From NCBI RefSeq assembly GCF_000169335.1, contig NZ_AAXW01000011.1, positions 62,001 to 126,000 of the forward strand: a stretch of DNA of 64,000 bases, in the 5' to 3' direction. The position numbers and the translations under genes were made by a program. Numbering within the stretch: the stretch's first letter is position 1; each line of letters starts with the position of its first letter. Of the stretch, positions 36,246 to 45,882 are shown one piece after another. A model generated the notes under the pieces. It did not search any database. It was given only the letters and a program-made list of their open reading frames with translations, and was not told the DNA's origin. Source of the stretch: Crocosphaera chwakensis CCY0110 (GTDB lineage: Bacteria; Cyanobacteriota; Cyanobacteriia; Cyanobacteriales; Microcystaceae).

Positions 36246-38132
36246 ATGTGTGGAATTGTAGGCTATATTGGCACAAAAACAGCAACCGAGGTATTAATCG
36301 ACGGTTTAGAACGATTAGAATACAGAGGCTATGATTCAGCCGGTATTGCTACAGTTTTAGAAGGTAACATACACTGTACGAGGGCAAAAGGCAAACTTTA
36401 TAACCTCCGAGAAAAATTAGAACGGGAGGTTAACCCCTCGCAAATAGGTATCGGCCACACTCGCTGGGCCACCCACGGCAAACCTGAAGAACATAACGCC
36501 CACCCTCACAGAGACAGTCGTAAACGGGTGGCAGTGGTGCAAAATGGCATTATCGAAAATCACCAGGAATTACGGAAAGAATTAATAGAGAAAGGGTGTG
36601 AATTTCTCTCAGAAACCGATACCGAAGTCATTCCCCATTTAATCGCTCAATATCTTCCTGAAACCGTTGATTATGATGGGTTATTACAAGCGATACAAAA
36701 AGCCGTGCATCGTCTCAATGGTTCCTTTGCGATCGCCGTTATCTGTGCAGACTACCCGGATGAAATCATTGTCGCACGACATCAGGCCCCTTTAATTATC
36801 GGCTTTGGACAAGGGGAATTTTTCTGCGCCTCCGATGTGACGGCGGTAGTGCCTCATACCCATGCGGTTTTATCCCTGGAAAACGGCGAAATCGCCCGTT
36901 TAACCGCCCTTGGCGTAGAAGTTTACGATTTTGACCTAAAACGCCTCAGAAAGCTTCCGAGAACCCTTGACTGGAATATTACCACCGTTGAAAAACAAGG
37001 GTTTCGTCACTTCATGCTCAAAGAAATTTATGAGCAACCTTCGGTAGTGAGAAGTTGTTTAGAAACTTATTTAGATCCTAGCTGGAATATTGAAAATGCA
37101 GAGGAAAAAAGCCCCATTGCTTTAGGTTTAGCAGCAGAATTATGTGACAACGTAGATTATATTCAAATTGTTGCTTGCGGAACCAGTTGGAATGCCAGTG
37201 TCGTGGGTAAATATTTACTCGAACAATTAGCCGGTATTCCCACGATGGTGCAATATGCGTCAGAGTTTCGTTATTCTCCTGCCCCCATGTTAGCTAATAC
37301 CTTAACCGTTGGGGTCACGCAGTCAGGGGAAACCGCCGATACTTTAGCAGCATTAGAGATGGAAAAACAGCGCAGAATGGGCTTAGAATTTCCCTATGAT
37401 GCACGAATTTTAGGCATTACCAACCGCCCCGAAAGTACCCTTGCTCACATGGTAGATCGTATCATTAATACCCAAGCAGGGATAGAAATTGGTGTGGCTG
37501 CAACTAAGAGTTTTACTGCACAATTAATGGGCTTTTATTTCTTGGCGTTAGAATTAGCTTATCGTCGTAAACGGTTGAGTTTAGAAAAGTTTGAAAGTTT
37601 GATTAAAGGGTTACGAGAATTACCCAATCAAATTGAACTCATTTTAAGTCAACAAGAAAAACAAATTGAAGAATTAGCTCATGAATTTATTGAAACCCAA
37701 GACTTTATTTTCTTAGGAAGAGGAGTTAATTTTCCTATTGCTTTAGAAGGGGCTTTAAAATTAAAAGAAATTAGTTATATTCATGCTGAAGGTTATCCTG
37801 CCGGGGAAATGAAACACGGCCCCATTGCGTTATTAGATGCAAAAGTGCCTGTGGTTGCGATCGCTATGCCAGGAGATGTTCATGATAAAGTATTATCAAA
37901 TGCCCAAGAAGCAAAAGCCAGGGATGCAAGGTTAATTGGTGTTACATCGGTGGATGATTCTGAAGCAAGATCAACCTTCGATGATCTGTTATTTGTTCCT
38001 CATGTGGATGAAATTTTATCCCCTATTATTGCGGTAGTTCCTTTACAATTATTAGCCTATCATATTGCTGCGAGACGAGGGTTAGATGTGGATCAACCTC
38101 GGAACTTAGCTAAGTCAGTTACGGTGGAATAA
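36246..38132 (+). CDS. glmS: Glutamine-fructose-6-phosphate aminotransferase
   Basis: A cytosolic enzyme that makes glucosamine-6-phosphate for peptidoglycan and lipopolysaccharide. The N-terminal glutaminase domain starts MCGIVGYIG, with the nucleophile Cys2, and holds HTRWATHG. Two SIS isomerase domains follow (ACGTSWNASVVGKY, QSGETADTL, YPAGEMKHGPIALL). It ends in the canonical LAKSVTVE. The length of 628 aa is typical. About 180 AT-rich bases precede it with no clear riboswitch; a glmS ribozyme was not seen. Confidence 0.98.
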   Translation: MCGIVGYIGTKTATEVLIDGLERLEYRGYDSAGIATVLEGNIHCTRAKGKLYNLREKLEREVNPSQIGIGHTRWATHGKPEEHNAHPHRDSRKRVAVVQNGIIENHQELRKELIEKGCEFLSETDTEVIPHLIAQYLPETVDYDGLLQAIQKAVHRLNGSFAIAVICADYPDEIIVARHQAPLIIGFGQGEFFCASDVTAVVPHTHAVLSLENGEIARLTALGVEVYDFDLKRLRKLPRTLDWNITTVEKQGFRHFMLKEIYEQPSVVRSCLETYLDPSWNIENAEEKSPIALGLAAELCDNVDYIQIVACGTSWNASVVGKYLLEQLAGIPTMVQYASEFRYSPAPMLANTLTVGVTQSGETADTLAALEMEKQRRMGLEFPYDARILGITNRPESTLAHMVDRIINTQAGIEIGVAATKSFTAQLMGFYFLALELAYRRKRLSLEKFESLIKGLRELPNQIELILSQQEKQIEELAHEFIETQDFIFLGRGVNFPIALEGALKLKEISYIHAEGYPAGEMKHGPIALLDAKVPVVAIAMPGDVHDKVLSNAQEAKARDARLIGVTSVDDSEARSTFDDLLFVPHVDEILSPIIAVVPLQLLAYHIAARRGLDVDQPRNLAKSVTVE

Positions 38133-38239
38133 TTATTGGTTTTAGGAAAAAAAGCAAAATTTTTGTGGGTGTTTCAAGTTTGATCATACACCCGCAAAAT
38201 ATAGTTTAACTGGTGAAGAATTAAAAAATTAATATAGCC

Positions 38240-39147
38240 TTACGGATACACGTTAGGACATTTTTTGAAAGCTGTATCAACACATTCTCTAACAGTCTCA
38301 AATTCTTTAACTCTCTGTTTCATCCAAGTTTTGAGAACAGACCACCAACGTTCTATCTTGTTTAAATCGGGAGAATAAGGAGGTAGATACCAAATTTCAC
38401 ATCCTACCTTTTCGACTGTTTCTTTAATACTTTGTCCTTGGTGGAAAGTAGCGTTATCAATAATAATTATATCCCCTGGTTGAAGTTGAGGAATCAAACT
38501 TTTTTCCAGCCATGTTTCAAATAAATCTCGATTACACGACCCCTCAAAAGTTAATGGAGCAAATATTTTTCCTTCTTTTAATGCAGCCACCCAACTAACT
38601 CTCTCTTTTCTCTTTCCTGATTTGAGTGCATAACATCTTTCTCCCTTGGGACTATAACCATATGGATAATCATCTCGATTATCAAATCCTGCTTCATCTA
38701 CATAAACTAAATTGTGCGACGGTTTTTTGTGAAGTTGGTCTTTAAATTCTTTTCTTTTATTTTCATCTCTTTCTCGATATCCGTAAGTTTTTTTTTCTAG
38801 TTATACCTAACTTTTTAATTCCATCACTCACGTTTTGCTGTGTGACATTTTCTCCCCATTTCTCGGCTATTTGTTGCTGTGTTTTATCTTTATGTTGTCT
38901 GACAAACTGTTTGAATCTCTCTAAATCTTGAATTTTGCGATTATTTTTAGGAGGACGCTTGGCGGTCTCGCGGGAGCGAGTGCGGCTGCACCGCTTTGAA
39001 GTCTCCTGTTTCTTGTTCTCTTTTTAGCCATAAATCGAGAGTATTACGACTAATTTTCATTAATCGGCAAATAGCTATCTTCTTTTCTCCTCTATAATAA
39101 GCATTTACGGCTTTTTTTCTCAAATCGTAGCTATAAGGAGCAGGCAT
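38240..39147 (-). pseudogene. IS630-family transposase, frameshifted
   Basis: The N-terminal helix-turn-helix part (YSYDLRKKAVNAYYRGEK...) runs to near 38995. A second frame continues with RPPKNNRKIQDLERFKQFV to TRKK at the A tract (38788-38796). A third frame holds the DDE domain (YVDEAGFDNR, IIIIDNATFHQG, YLPPYSPDLNKIERWW) to the stop at 38240. Deleting the 34 bases at 38961-38994 joins the first two frames exactly (DFK|KRPPKN). One base fewer in the A9 run joins the third (TRKKTYGY). All three DDE catalytic residues survive, so it decayed recently or relies on slippage for the last join. Confidence 0.88.
38961..38994. repeat. 34-bp GC-rich palindromic insertion
   Basis: GGCGGTCTCGCGGGAGCGAG followed by TGCGGCTGCACCGC. 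It folds as an outer GCGGT/ACCGC stem enclosing two small hairpins (CTCGC-GGGA-GCGAG and a TGC/GCA one). It is far richer in GC than its surroundings and sits exactly between codons of the IS630 transposase. Confidence 0.8.
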
Positions 39148-39218
39148 TTTTTTCTTGTTTTCGTGAGCGCTTTAATTCTAGCTAATTTTGTCCTAACCTA
39201 ACCCCGTATTGCTATAAC

Positions 39219-39443
39219 TTATTAATTATCTTCTTAGAAGAAGGTTTAGAGCGTAGTTCTATCAAAAATGAGCTTAACAAAATCAAAAATAATGTTATGG
39301 AATTACGTCAAATGAATGATTATGACCAACCCTTATTTAATCCTAATGAGCGTGAAATTCCAGATTCAAGTCATTCACCAACAAAAGTGTGTAAATTTTT
39401 AAATCAAAATCGTCAAGAACCAGTTTCTATTCAAGATATATAA
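39219..39443 (+). pseudogene. 3' remnant of an unknown gene beside IS630
   Basis: An open frame of 74 codons, directly at the IS630 end and with no start, reads LEEGLERSSIKNELNKIKNN ... and ends NRQEPVSIQDI. Helical, charged composition suggests genuine former coding sequence truncated by the element. No family recognised. Confidence 0.4.
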
Positions 39444-39480
39444 TGATCTATTCATTACTGTTTATTTAACCAATCATCCA

Positions 39481-39626
39481 TCAGGAAGTTGCATCGGATA
39501 TTCAGATTCAAGACGTTTTTTAACTTTACGTCCATCCGCTCTTTTTCCTTCAAAAATAGCTAATTTTCTAGCTTGAGGATAAGTTATTTTAACTGTACTG
39601 GTAAGACTAGCATAAATCAGTATTGA
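39481..39626 (-). pseudogene. Small gene fragment
   Basis: A frame of about 48 codons without a start reads VKITYPQARKLAIFEGKR followed by ADGRKVKKRLESEYP and a stop. The pattern is protein-like, but no complete gene or family is evident. It lies in the remnant-rich 500 bases between IS630 and mscS. Confidence 0.35.
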
Positions 39627-39712
39627 TCATGTTTACGTTGCATCTCTGGTAAAAATCTATTAATATAATAGAAAATTATCTTTGAAAACATAATAAATAA
39701 TTTTGAGGATCG

Positions 39713-40615
39713 ATGAATCAAATTGTAGACACAATTTTCAATAGCATAAATGACCTTGTTGCTAGTGCGATCAAAGGTATTCCAGCAGTTTTAGCTGCAA
39801 TTGTTATTCTATTTTTAACTAAATTTGTAGCAGACTTTGTTTGTCAATTAGTTGATAAGGTTGGGGAAAAAACCATTAAAAGTCGTTCATTACAATTACT
39901 TTTGGCAAAAACAACCCATGTATTAGTTTGGGTTGCTGGTATTTTGTTTGCTGCAGTGGTAGCATTTCCTGGATTAAGATTAGGTGATATTATTGCTACA
40001 TTGGGACTAAGTTCGGTGGCTATTGGTTTTGCATTCCAAGACATTTTCAAGAACTTCCTAGCTGGTATTCTGCTACTTGCACAAGAACCCTTTCGTATTA
40101 ATGATCAAATCATTGTCGGAGACTATGAAGGAACTGTAGAAGCAATTAGTGTTAGAACGACACAAATCCGAACCTATCAAGGAGAAAGGGTTTTATTGCC
40201 TAATTCTACCGTATTTACCAGTGCCGTCCAAGTAAGAACAGCTTTTAATTATCGTCGCACTGATTTAGGGGTTGGAGTTGATTATAATACCAGTTTACCT
40301 AAAGCAAAAGGAATTTTATTAAGAACCATTTATGAACTTGAAGGCATATTAGAAAATCCTGAACCCGAAGTTGATTTAGTTAGTTTTGGGGACAGTTCTA
40401 TTGATTTAGTTGTACGCTATTGGACAGCCCCATCTCAAGCAGTGGTAAGACGAATTCAAAGTAAAACCATTATCGCTATTAAAGCAGCTTTTGACGCAGA
40501 AGATATCAATATTCCTTATCCTATTCGTACTGTCTATCATTACGATCAACACGACTATAATGACTATCTTCCTGACAAATCTAACAATTCAAAAGAATAT
40601 GCTAATCATAGCTAA
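39713..40615 (+). CDS. MscS-family mechanosensitive channel
   Basis: A 300-aa membrane channel subunit. Three transmembrane helices lie within residues about 15-115. The pore helix reads IIATLGLSSVAIGFAFQDIFKN, followed by the beta domain (EPFRINDQIIVGDYEGTVEAI) and the VLLPNSTVF motif that is the family PN signature. It differs clearly from the MscS at 4.5 kb in TM3 and in its C-terminal tail (YDQHDYNDYLPD). It stands alone, ending in a hairpin, and probably serves in hypo-osmotic release. Confidence 0.92.
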   Translation: MNQIVDTIFNSINDLVASAIKGIPAVLAAIVILFLTKFVADFVCQLVDKVGEKTIKSRSLQLLLAKTTHVLVWVAGILFAAVVAFPGLRLGDIIATLGLSSVAIGFAFQDIFKNFLAGILLLAQEPFRINDQIIVGDYEGTVEAISVRTTQIRTYQGERVLLPNSTVFTSAVQVRTAFNYRRTDLGVGVDYNTSLPKAKGILLRTIYELEGILENPEPEVDLVSFGDSSIDLVVRYWTAPSQAVVRRIQSKTIIAIKAAFDAEDINIPYPIRTVYHYDQHDYNDYLPDKSNNSKEYANHS

Positions 40616-40643
40616 ACCTATTTGAATGTGTTTGTCGTTTTTG

Positions 40644-40677
40644 CTATGGCCTTTCATCTATATCTGTCAGGCCATAG
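40644..40677. terminator. Hairpin after mscS
   Basis: A 9-bp stem CTATGGCCT / AGGCCATAG with a 16-base loop, 28 bases after the mscS stop. There is no T run, so terminator function is only likely. Confidence 0.5.
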
Positions 40678-40781
40678 TTACAGAAAAAATTAAATCTTTT
40701 AGTGGAAATGATCCCCCTGCTACTTAGAGAAAAGTATTATAAGATAATAATAGGAAGATTCAAGTGAGGAGAAAATTAATT

Positions 40782-40904
40782 ATGGATGTTAAATTAATTT
40801 TAGTCATTTTAACAGCTTTATTTACCGTGTCTTGTTTGTTTTTTGGCACCAAAAACGGATTTTATGACTCCGATAACTACGATGGCAATGGTTCAGCCCA
40901 TTAA
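40782..40904 (+). CDS. ndhP: NAD(P)H-quinone oxidoreductase subunit P
   Basis: A 40-aa protein with one transmembrane helix (LILVILTALFTVSCLFF) followed by the highly typical tail GTKNGFYDSDNY...GNGSAH, which I recognise as the NdhP signature. NdhP is a small subunit of the cyanobacterial NDH-1L complex in the thylakoid and supports cyclic electron flow and respiration. A GAGGAG ribosome site lies 10 bases before the ATG. The gene is short enough to be missed by length-filtered ORF callers. Confidence 0.75.
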   Translation: MDVKLILVILTALFTVSCLFFGTKNGFYDSDNYDGNGSAH

Positions 40905-41167
40905 TTAGTTAGTTTAGAGCGATCGCCCCCTAAATGGACACCCTACTCTAGCATCCTCAGCTAACATTCCATACTGTACATGAGGCTGGTATCAACTATA
41001 ATTAACTGCTTTTTCAAGGATTTCTGCTTGGATAATCCATAATCCTACACCATCATGGGGGATGAAAGGGCTACTTTAATTTAGATATTGATGTCCTAAA
41101 TGATACATTGATTCCTTACGCTTATTTCCTCTAAAATGTAGGTGCAATTATTCGACGATTAAGAAGT

Positions 41168-41599
41168 ATGGAGCGAATTTCTGCATTGGGGTTAGATGTG
41201 GGTAAAAAACGCATTGGTGTGGCAGGATGTGACGGTACAGGGTTAATTGCGACAGGATTAACCACCATTGAACGTCAATCATTTCCTCAAGATGTCCAAC
41301 AACTGCAAACATTAGTTACAGAACGAGAAGCACAACTATTAGTTATTGGTCTTCCTTATTCTATGGACGGAAGCATCGGTTTTCAAGCTAAACAAGTGCA
41401 GAAATTCGCTAAACGTATCTCCAAAGCCCTAGAATTACCTGTAGAATACATAGATGAACGACTCACCTCTGTCGAAGCAGAAACCAAGTTAAAAGCTCAA
41501 AAAAAGTATTCTCGCCACAATAAAGGCTTAGTTGATCGCCTAGCAGCAACCATCATTTTGCAACAGTGGTTAGATCAGCGTCGTGCTTCTCTAATTTAG
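41168..41599 (+). CDS. ruvX: Putative pre-16S rRNA nuclease / Holliday junction resolvase (YqgF)
   Basis: A 143-aa RNase H-fold nuclease. The first motif, LGLDVGKKRIGVAG, holds the catalytic Asp10. DERLTSVEAE and the C-terminal VDRLAATIILQQWL give the remaining acidic residues. In bacteria the family matures the 5' end of 16S rRNA and was earlier named a Holliday junction resolvase. It is followed closely by tRNA-Gly on the same strand. Confidence 0.95.
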   Translation: MERISALGLDVGKKRIGVAGCDGTGLIATGLTTIERQSFPQDVQQLQTLVTEREAQLLVIGLPYSMDGSIGFQAKQVQKFAKRISKALELPVEYIDERLTSVEAETKLKAQKKYSRHNKGLVDRLAATIILQQWLDQRRASLI

Positions 41600-41650
41600 C
41601 CTTGACATTTTTTGAAATGTATGGGATGATGAAATTTAGTATTGAGAAAT

Positions 41651-41722
41651 GCGGGTGTAGCTCAGTGGTAGAGCGTCACCTTGCCAAGGTGAATGTCGCG
41701 CGTTCGAATCGCGTCACCCGCT
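41651..41722 (+). tRNA. tRNA-Gly (anticodon GCC)
   Basis: A complete cloverleaf: acceptor GCGGGTG / CACCCGC, anticodon stem TCACC / GGTGA with loop TTGCCAA (anticodon GCC), T-arm GCGCG-TTCGAAT-CGCG(T). The CCA end is not encoded, as is common in cyanobacteria. Located 50 bases after ruvX. Confidence 0.97.
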
Positions 41723-41844
41723 TTCCAAATCAATGACTTTAGAAGGGGTTAAAAAACTTAACCAGTAACCAGCTTTTTCTTTTAAATACAATTGATGAAT
41801 ATTGAATTGATAAGATCGTGGCAGTTTAACTATGATATTCAATT

Positions 41845-42309
41845 ATGTTTCGTTATTTTTTATCATTGATTTTAGTCACAATTATCAGCTTGTTTACGAT
41901 TGATTCTATAGCGTATGGAACTGAGTTAATCAAAAATGAGCGAATAGTTGAAAATCATTTATTACCTTGTCCATCTGAAGTTGCTTGTGTGGCCAGTTGG
42001 CCACAAGAAAATCAATCTTATATTGCTCCAATTGTTTACCATATTGATAAAAATCAAGCTAAAGAAATATTATCAAAGGTCTTAACAAGAGTTCCCAGAA
42101 CTCACGTCATTGAAACAAAAAATAACTATATATTAGCAGAATCAAAAGGGAAATTTTTGGGAGGAATTGATGAATTAGAGTTTTATTTTCCCCCCAAATT
42201 ATCTATTATTGAATTAAGATCAGCTTCTCGCAAGGGGAAGTTAGATTTAGGAGTCAACCGTAGACGTTTAGAACAAATTAGATTAGCTTTAAAAGACTTA
42301 AATATTTAA
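41845..42309 (+). CDS. DUF1499 exported protein
   Basis: A 154-aa protein with a signal peptide or N-terminal anchor (residues 1-24) and the DUF1499 motif [12 protein letters not shown], followed by [18 protein letters not shown] and DELEFYFPP. The two Cys of the motif may pair. The function is unknown. Its stop overlaps the convergent dapB stop by 4 bases. Confidence 0.88.
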   Translation: MFRYFLSLILVTIISLFTIDSIAYGTELIKNERIVENHLLPCPSEVACVASWPQENQSYIAPIVYHIDKNQAKEILSKVLTRVPRTHVIETKNNYILAESKGKFLGGIDELEFYFPPKLSIIELRSASRKGKLDLGVNRRRLEQIRLALKDLNI

Positions 42310-43133
42310 AGGATTTTTTCTAACCCATAAACCAAACCTTTTAACTCAGTCACTTTACGAATAGACAGTAAAACCCCTGCCATATAACACGAGCGATCGC
42401 TGGTATCATGACGTAAGGTATAAATCTGTCCCTGTGCGCCAAAAATTACCTCTTGATGAGCAATTAATCCAGGTAAACGGACACTATGAACCCGAATATT
42501 ATCAGCTACCACACCACCTCTAGAACCATCTATGTTTTCTGTTTCTTGGACTGAAGGAGTATTATAGGTTTTTCCTAAATCGGATAGCATTTGCGCTGTT
42601 TTAATAGCTGTTCCACTGGGTGCATCAGCCTTTTGATTATGATGAAGTTCAATAATTTCAACGTGATCAAAATATTGGGATGCTTGTATCGCTGCTTGTT
42701 GTAATAAAACCATCCCGATAGAAAAATTAGGAATAATTAAACATCCTGTACTTGCTTTATCAGCAAACTCAGCTAACTCTTGTAACTGTTTATCCGATAG
42801 TCCCGTTGTTCCCACCACCGGACGCACTCCATAAGCGATCGCACTTCTAACATTATCATAAACACCGTCAGGGTGAGTAAAATCAACCATAACCCCTTGT
42901 ACCTGTTCTTGGGTTGCTACCACTAAAATGCTTTCTAAATCATCTAAAATAGGCACTTCTAGCGCACCGCATCCAGCTACTTCTCCCACATCTTGGCCAC
43001 GGTAGTTCGGGTTTTTATCCACGGCCCCCACTAACATCATATCCTCTGCTTGGGACACCGCTTTAATCACTTCACGACCCATTTTACCAGCAGCACCATT
43101 AACTACGACGGGGATAGGGGTTTCAACTGTCAT
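42306..43133 (-). CDS. dapB: 4-hydroxy-tetrahydrodipicolinate reductase
   Basis: A cytosolic enzyme of lysine and diaminopimelate synthesis. The N-terminal Rossmann motif reads [13 protein letters not shown]; the catalytic and substrate region is [17 protein letters not shown], with the His pair and Lys; [15 protein letters not shown] lies between. The length of 275 aa is typical. It overlaps the convergent DUF1499 gene end by 4 bases. Confidence 0.97.
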   Translation of the reverse strand: MTVETPIPVVVNGAAGKMGREVIKAVSQAEDMMLVGAVDKNPNYRGQDVGEVAGCGALEVPILDDLESILVVATQEQVQGVMVDFTHPDGVYDNVRSAIAYGVRPVVGTTGLSDKQLQELAEFADKASTGCLIIPNFSIGMVLLQQAAIQASQYFDHVEIIELHHNQKADAPSGTAIKTAQMLSDLGKTYNTPSVQETENIDGSRGGVVADNIRVHSVRLPGLIAHQEVIFGAQGQIYTLRHDTSDRSCYMAGVLLSIRKVTELKGLVYGLEKIL

Positions 43134-43170
43134 TTATCTTTTTTATCCTTGAATATACCGAGATTTAGTT

Positions 43171-43191
43171 TTATTTTACCGAAGAAAGTAA
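43171..43191. repeat. 21-bp direct repeat, left copy
   Basis: TTATTTTACCGAAGAAAGTA plus A, identical to 46440-46460. The two copies bracket the J-domain and HNH-type genes. Neighbouring bases are also weakly alike (CCTTGAATATAC / CCTTAAATATAC). Confidence 0.85.
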
Positions 43192-43305
43192 CTCTCAGTT
43201 TAAGAAAATCATTAAGAATGAAATGATCACTCATAGCTTTATTTTGGGAATCTTATGTATAAGAAGAAAAATATGAAATGTGAATCTATTAGACAATGAT
43301 TAGTC

Positions 43306-43890
43306 ATGACCCAAAAAAATAAACAACTAAATCAGATCATTCTTGATGAAATTGCACGAATTACAGAAAATAATTCAGTCAATGGTCAAGTGTTAGAAGA
43401 TTTTGCTTTTTTTGTTATTTATAATCACAATAAAAAGTTATCAAAACCCACCAAAACGCAACAATCTAAAAAAATCAAACCCCTAACTTTATCTCAACTC
43501 AAGAAAGCAGTTTATCAATATTTTGAGGTTAAGGATACAACCGAACTTAAAAAATCAGATGCTTTCAAAATGGCCATCAGTGTTTGGGATAAATTAAATC
43601 TCAGTAAACGAGAAAGTTGGGAAATTATCTATCGTCAATTTATTGGTATTCTTCCTGAAGAAGATGGAGAAATAGGAAAAGATTGTATTAATGGAATTCA
43701 TCTTTTTAAGTATTTTCGTCCCTATCAAGTGTTTGGACTTGAACCAAAAGAAGCAAGTACCCAAGATATTAAAAAAGCTTATTACCGACTTTCTAAAATT
43801 TATCATCCTGACAACCAAGAAACAGGAGATGCTCGCATTTTTGATCGCCTAACCATCATGTATAAATCAATTACAATGGAGTTTAAATAA
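43306..43890 (+). CDS. J-domain (DnaJ-like) protein
   Basis: A 194-aa soluble protein. A C-terminal J-domain (residues about 140-194) reads FGLEPKEASTQDIKKAYYRL, followed by KIYHPDNQETGD, with the HPD motif needed to stimulate Hsp70 near residue 167. The N-terminal 130 residues are helical and of unknown kind, with KRESWEIIYRQFIGILP ahead of the J-domain. It lacks the Gly/Phe and zinc regions of DnaJ, so it is a type III J-protein that probably directs Hsp70 to one client. Its stop is one base before the start of the HNH-type gene, which points to a functional pair. Confidence 0.85.
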   Translation: MTQKNKQLNQIILDEIARITENNSVNGQVLEDFAFFVIYNHNKKLSKPTKTQQSKKIKPLTLSQLKKAVYQYFEVKDTTELKKSDAFKMAISVWDKLNLSKRESWEIIYRQFIGILPEEDGEIGKDCINGIHLFKYFRPYQVFGLEPKEASTQDIKKAYYRLSKIYHPDNQETGDARIFDRLTIMYKSITMEFK

Positions 43891-44360
43891 AATGCCTAAC
43901 ACAAAGGAAAAATTTACGATCAAAGACAAAGAACTAGCGGAATGGTTTTCTATTAAACTCCAAAGGTTAGATGAAATTATCGATTTTTTTGATGCTGATC
44001 CTAATGATAAATGGGACTTAGTGGAAAAGAAAGATTATATTTTTATTAACAAAACGATGAAAAGTCGTAATTTTTCCTCTCAAGGTGCATTAAAAATTGC
44101 TGCTTATTTAGATCAAAATGAAACTAGAGGGATTATTTATAAAATTAAAGACTTTATCACACAACATGACGCGAGAATTCGTAAATCCCTTGCACGTAAA
44201 ATTATAACTGAGGAATTAAGTGATGATGGTAAAATTATTATTTATCATAATGTTGCGATGATTAATAAACAAAGTGTTCGTCGAATTTTAGAAACGAATG
44301 GAGCAAAAATGAATGCAACTTTTAGAGAAATCCAAAAATCCCATCAACCTTTAGAATTAG

Positions 44361-45882
44361 GTAAGGATTCAGGTCTAGAAGTTAGGAATTAGGGAAGGAA
44401 ACAAACAATTCGGATGACCGACTTTGGCTATTAATGACTTCTCGAAAAAATCAATCACCGAACGTTCTTGACGACGACAAGTTTGAATAACCGTCAATAA
44501 GTTAGCTGTTTGTTTAAATCGTTCCATGCTTCTTGAACCCCCACTAACTTTCCGTTTCGTGATGGCTAATCTTAAGGATCTTTCAGCAAGATTATTATCA
44601 GGGGGGATCTCTGGATGCTCCAGAAAATACCACCATTGCTCTGCCTTTTGCCGAAGGTTTCGCAAAAGTTTTCCGGCTTCATAACCGGCTTTAGGCTTCC
44701 ATTCTTCTGTGGCTATCTTTATCTTATCTTTGAATTGTCTTGCCCAAACTTGATAACCATGCCTATTCTTATCGTTTTGCCAAATACGATAATGACGGAA
44801 AGCTTCATCAATTAATTTGAGAAAAGTTTGACCGATGGTTTTGTTATATTGACCTGGAGTTTTTATTAATCGCTGAAAGTGACGGCGTAAATGTGCCAAA
44901 CATTTCTGTTGAGCAACAACAGTATAACCATTGTAAACTCCCAAATCATCACTACTTAAAACACCACCATATTCATGGCCTAACTGATCTTCTAATTCCT
45001 TACGCCCCCTAGTATCAGCAGCCCGAAACAGGCAGAAAAGTTGATTGGTAAATACCCACAACCATTCTTTGACTCCCTTCACTGGCCAGGGTGTTTCATC
45101 AACATGAATTGGGGGTTGTTCTACTTTGACCCACTTGGATAATTGTTCAACCGACGGATTAATGGCTGTTTCTACTCGTTGATTGGTGGCTACGATGGTC
45201 CCCATACCTATCTCAATTTGCCCTAACTCCCACAACATCTCTTGTTGCTTTTCATAAGGTAGATGTCCATAATTCCCTAACCATCCCAGAAAAGCTTGTA
45301 ACTTCACTCCTAAATCTTGTCCTGGGACGGTCTTGGGCGACCAATTCGCTTTGGTCACTTCACCACAATGCCCACAGCGACAATGATGACGATGATATTC
45401 TACTACCTCAATGGGTTTATCTACCAGTTGTGCTACCTGCTGAGAATCAACTTTCACTGGTTCTATTAATAATTCTGTTTGACCACAGTGACTACATATT
45501 GATGGTTGCAAGATTTGAATTCTGTCAATTCTCCCAAAGCCTTTCCTTGTTTTTCCCTTATGTCCAGGTTGTCCCCCTGGTTTTCTTTTCTTATCCTTAT
45601 CGTCTTCAGTTGTTTTAGCCTTCTCAGACTTTTTCAATAAGTCTGTTGATGGGGGTTTTGATGAGGTTTGGCTATCTAAATTACGACTGAGCTTTAATTT
45701 TTCTATTTCTTTTTGTAGCTGCTCGATAAGTTTCTGTTGAGCCAAGATAATTTGTACCAACCCAGATTTTGACAGTTGGTTTAATTCGTCTGGATTTAAC
45801 TGTACTCCTGGTTCAGTTTGACTCATACCGTTACTTTAGCGCAGTCAGCCTGTTTGTCAATATTTGCCACCTGAATCCTTAC
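44361..45882 (-). mobile_element. IS66-family insertion sequence, copy 1
   Basis: A 1,522-bp element ending in 14-bp inverted repeats GTAAGGATTCAGGT, flanked by an 8-bp target duplication AGAATTAG (44353-44360 and 45883-45890). The 8-bp size is diagnostic of IS66. It carries a single transposase gene, as in ISBst12-like members. It is nearly identical to copy 2 at 58853-60374 and in the opposite orientation. Confidence 0.97.
44375..45826 (-). CDS. IS66-family transposase, copy 1
   Basis: A 483-aa DDE transposase. Order of parts: N-terminal helix and leucine-zipper region (ILAQQKLIEQLQKEIEKLKL), a zinc-finger pair (CSHCG and CRCGHCG), first catalytic Asp in HVDETPWPV, second in LSSDDLGVYNGY, and Glu in PDNNLAERSLR. 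It lacks the accessory TnpA/TnpB genes of classic IS66. It differs from copy 2 by one seen residue (Pro instead of Ser at residue 12). Apparently intact. Confidence 0.97.
   Translation of the reverse strand: MSQTEPGVQLNPDELNQLSKSGLVQIILAQQKLIEQLQKEIEKLKLSRNLDSQTSSKPPSTDLLKKSEKAKTTEDDKDKKRKPGGQPGHKGKTRKGFGRIDRIQILQPSICSHCGQTELLIEPVKVDSQQVAQLVDKPIEVVEYHRHHCRCGHCGEVTKANWSPKTVPGQDLGVKLQAFLGWLGNYGHLPYEKQQEMLWELGQIEIGMGTIVATNQRVETAINPSVEQLSKWVKVEQPPIHVDETPWPVKGVKEWLWVFTNQLFCLFRAADTRGRKELEDQLGHEYGGVLSSDDLGVYNGYTVVAQQKCLAHLRRHFQRLIKTPGQYNKTIGQTFLKLIDEAFRHYRIWQNDKNRHGYQVWARQFKDKIKIATEEWKPKAGYEAGKLLRNLRQKAEQWWYFLEHPEIPPDNNLAERSLRLAITKRKVSGGSRSMERFKQTANLLTVIQTCRRQERSVIDFFEKSLIAKVGHPNCLFPSLIPNF

Larger units (their letters stand above)
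38233..39216 (-). mobile_element. IS630-family insertion sequence, inactivated
   Basis: A 984-bp element with imperfect 27-bp terminal inverted repeats (TATAGCCTTACGG...GTTAGGAC at the left; the complement of the right end reads TATAGCAATACGG...GTTAGGAC) and TA at each end, the normal IS630 target. Its single transposase gene is broken by a 34-bp palindromic insertion and by one extra base in an A9 tract. It sits between glmS and gene remnants. Confidence 0.85.

Noticed and set aside
38788..38796. Programmed -1 ribosomal frameshift in the IS630 transposase
   Set aside because: The downstream DDE frame needs one base fewer (or two re-read); a -1 shift gives the wrong frame.
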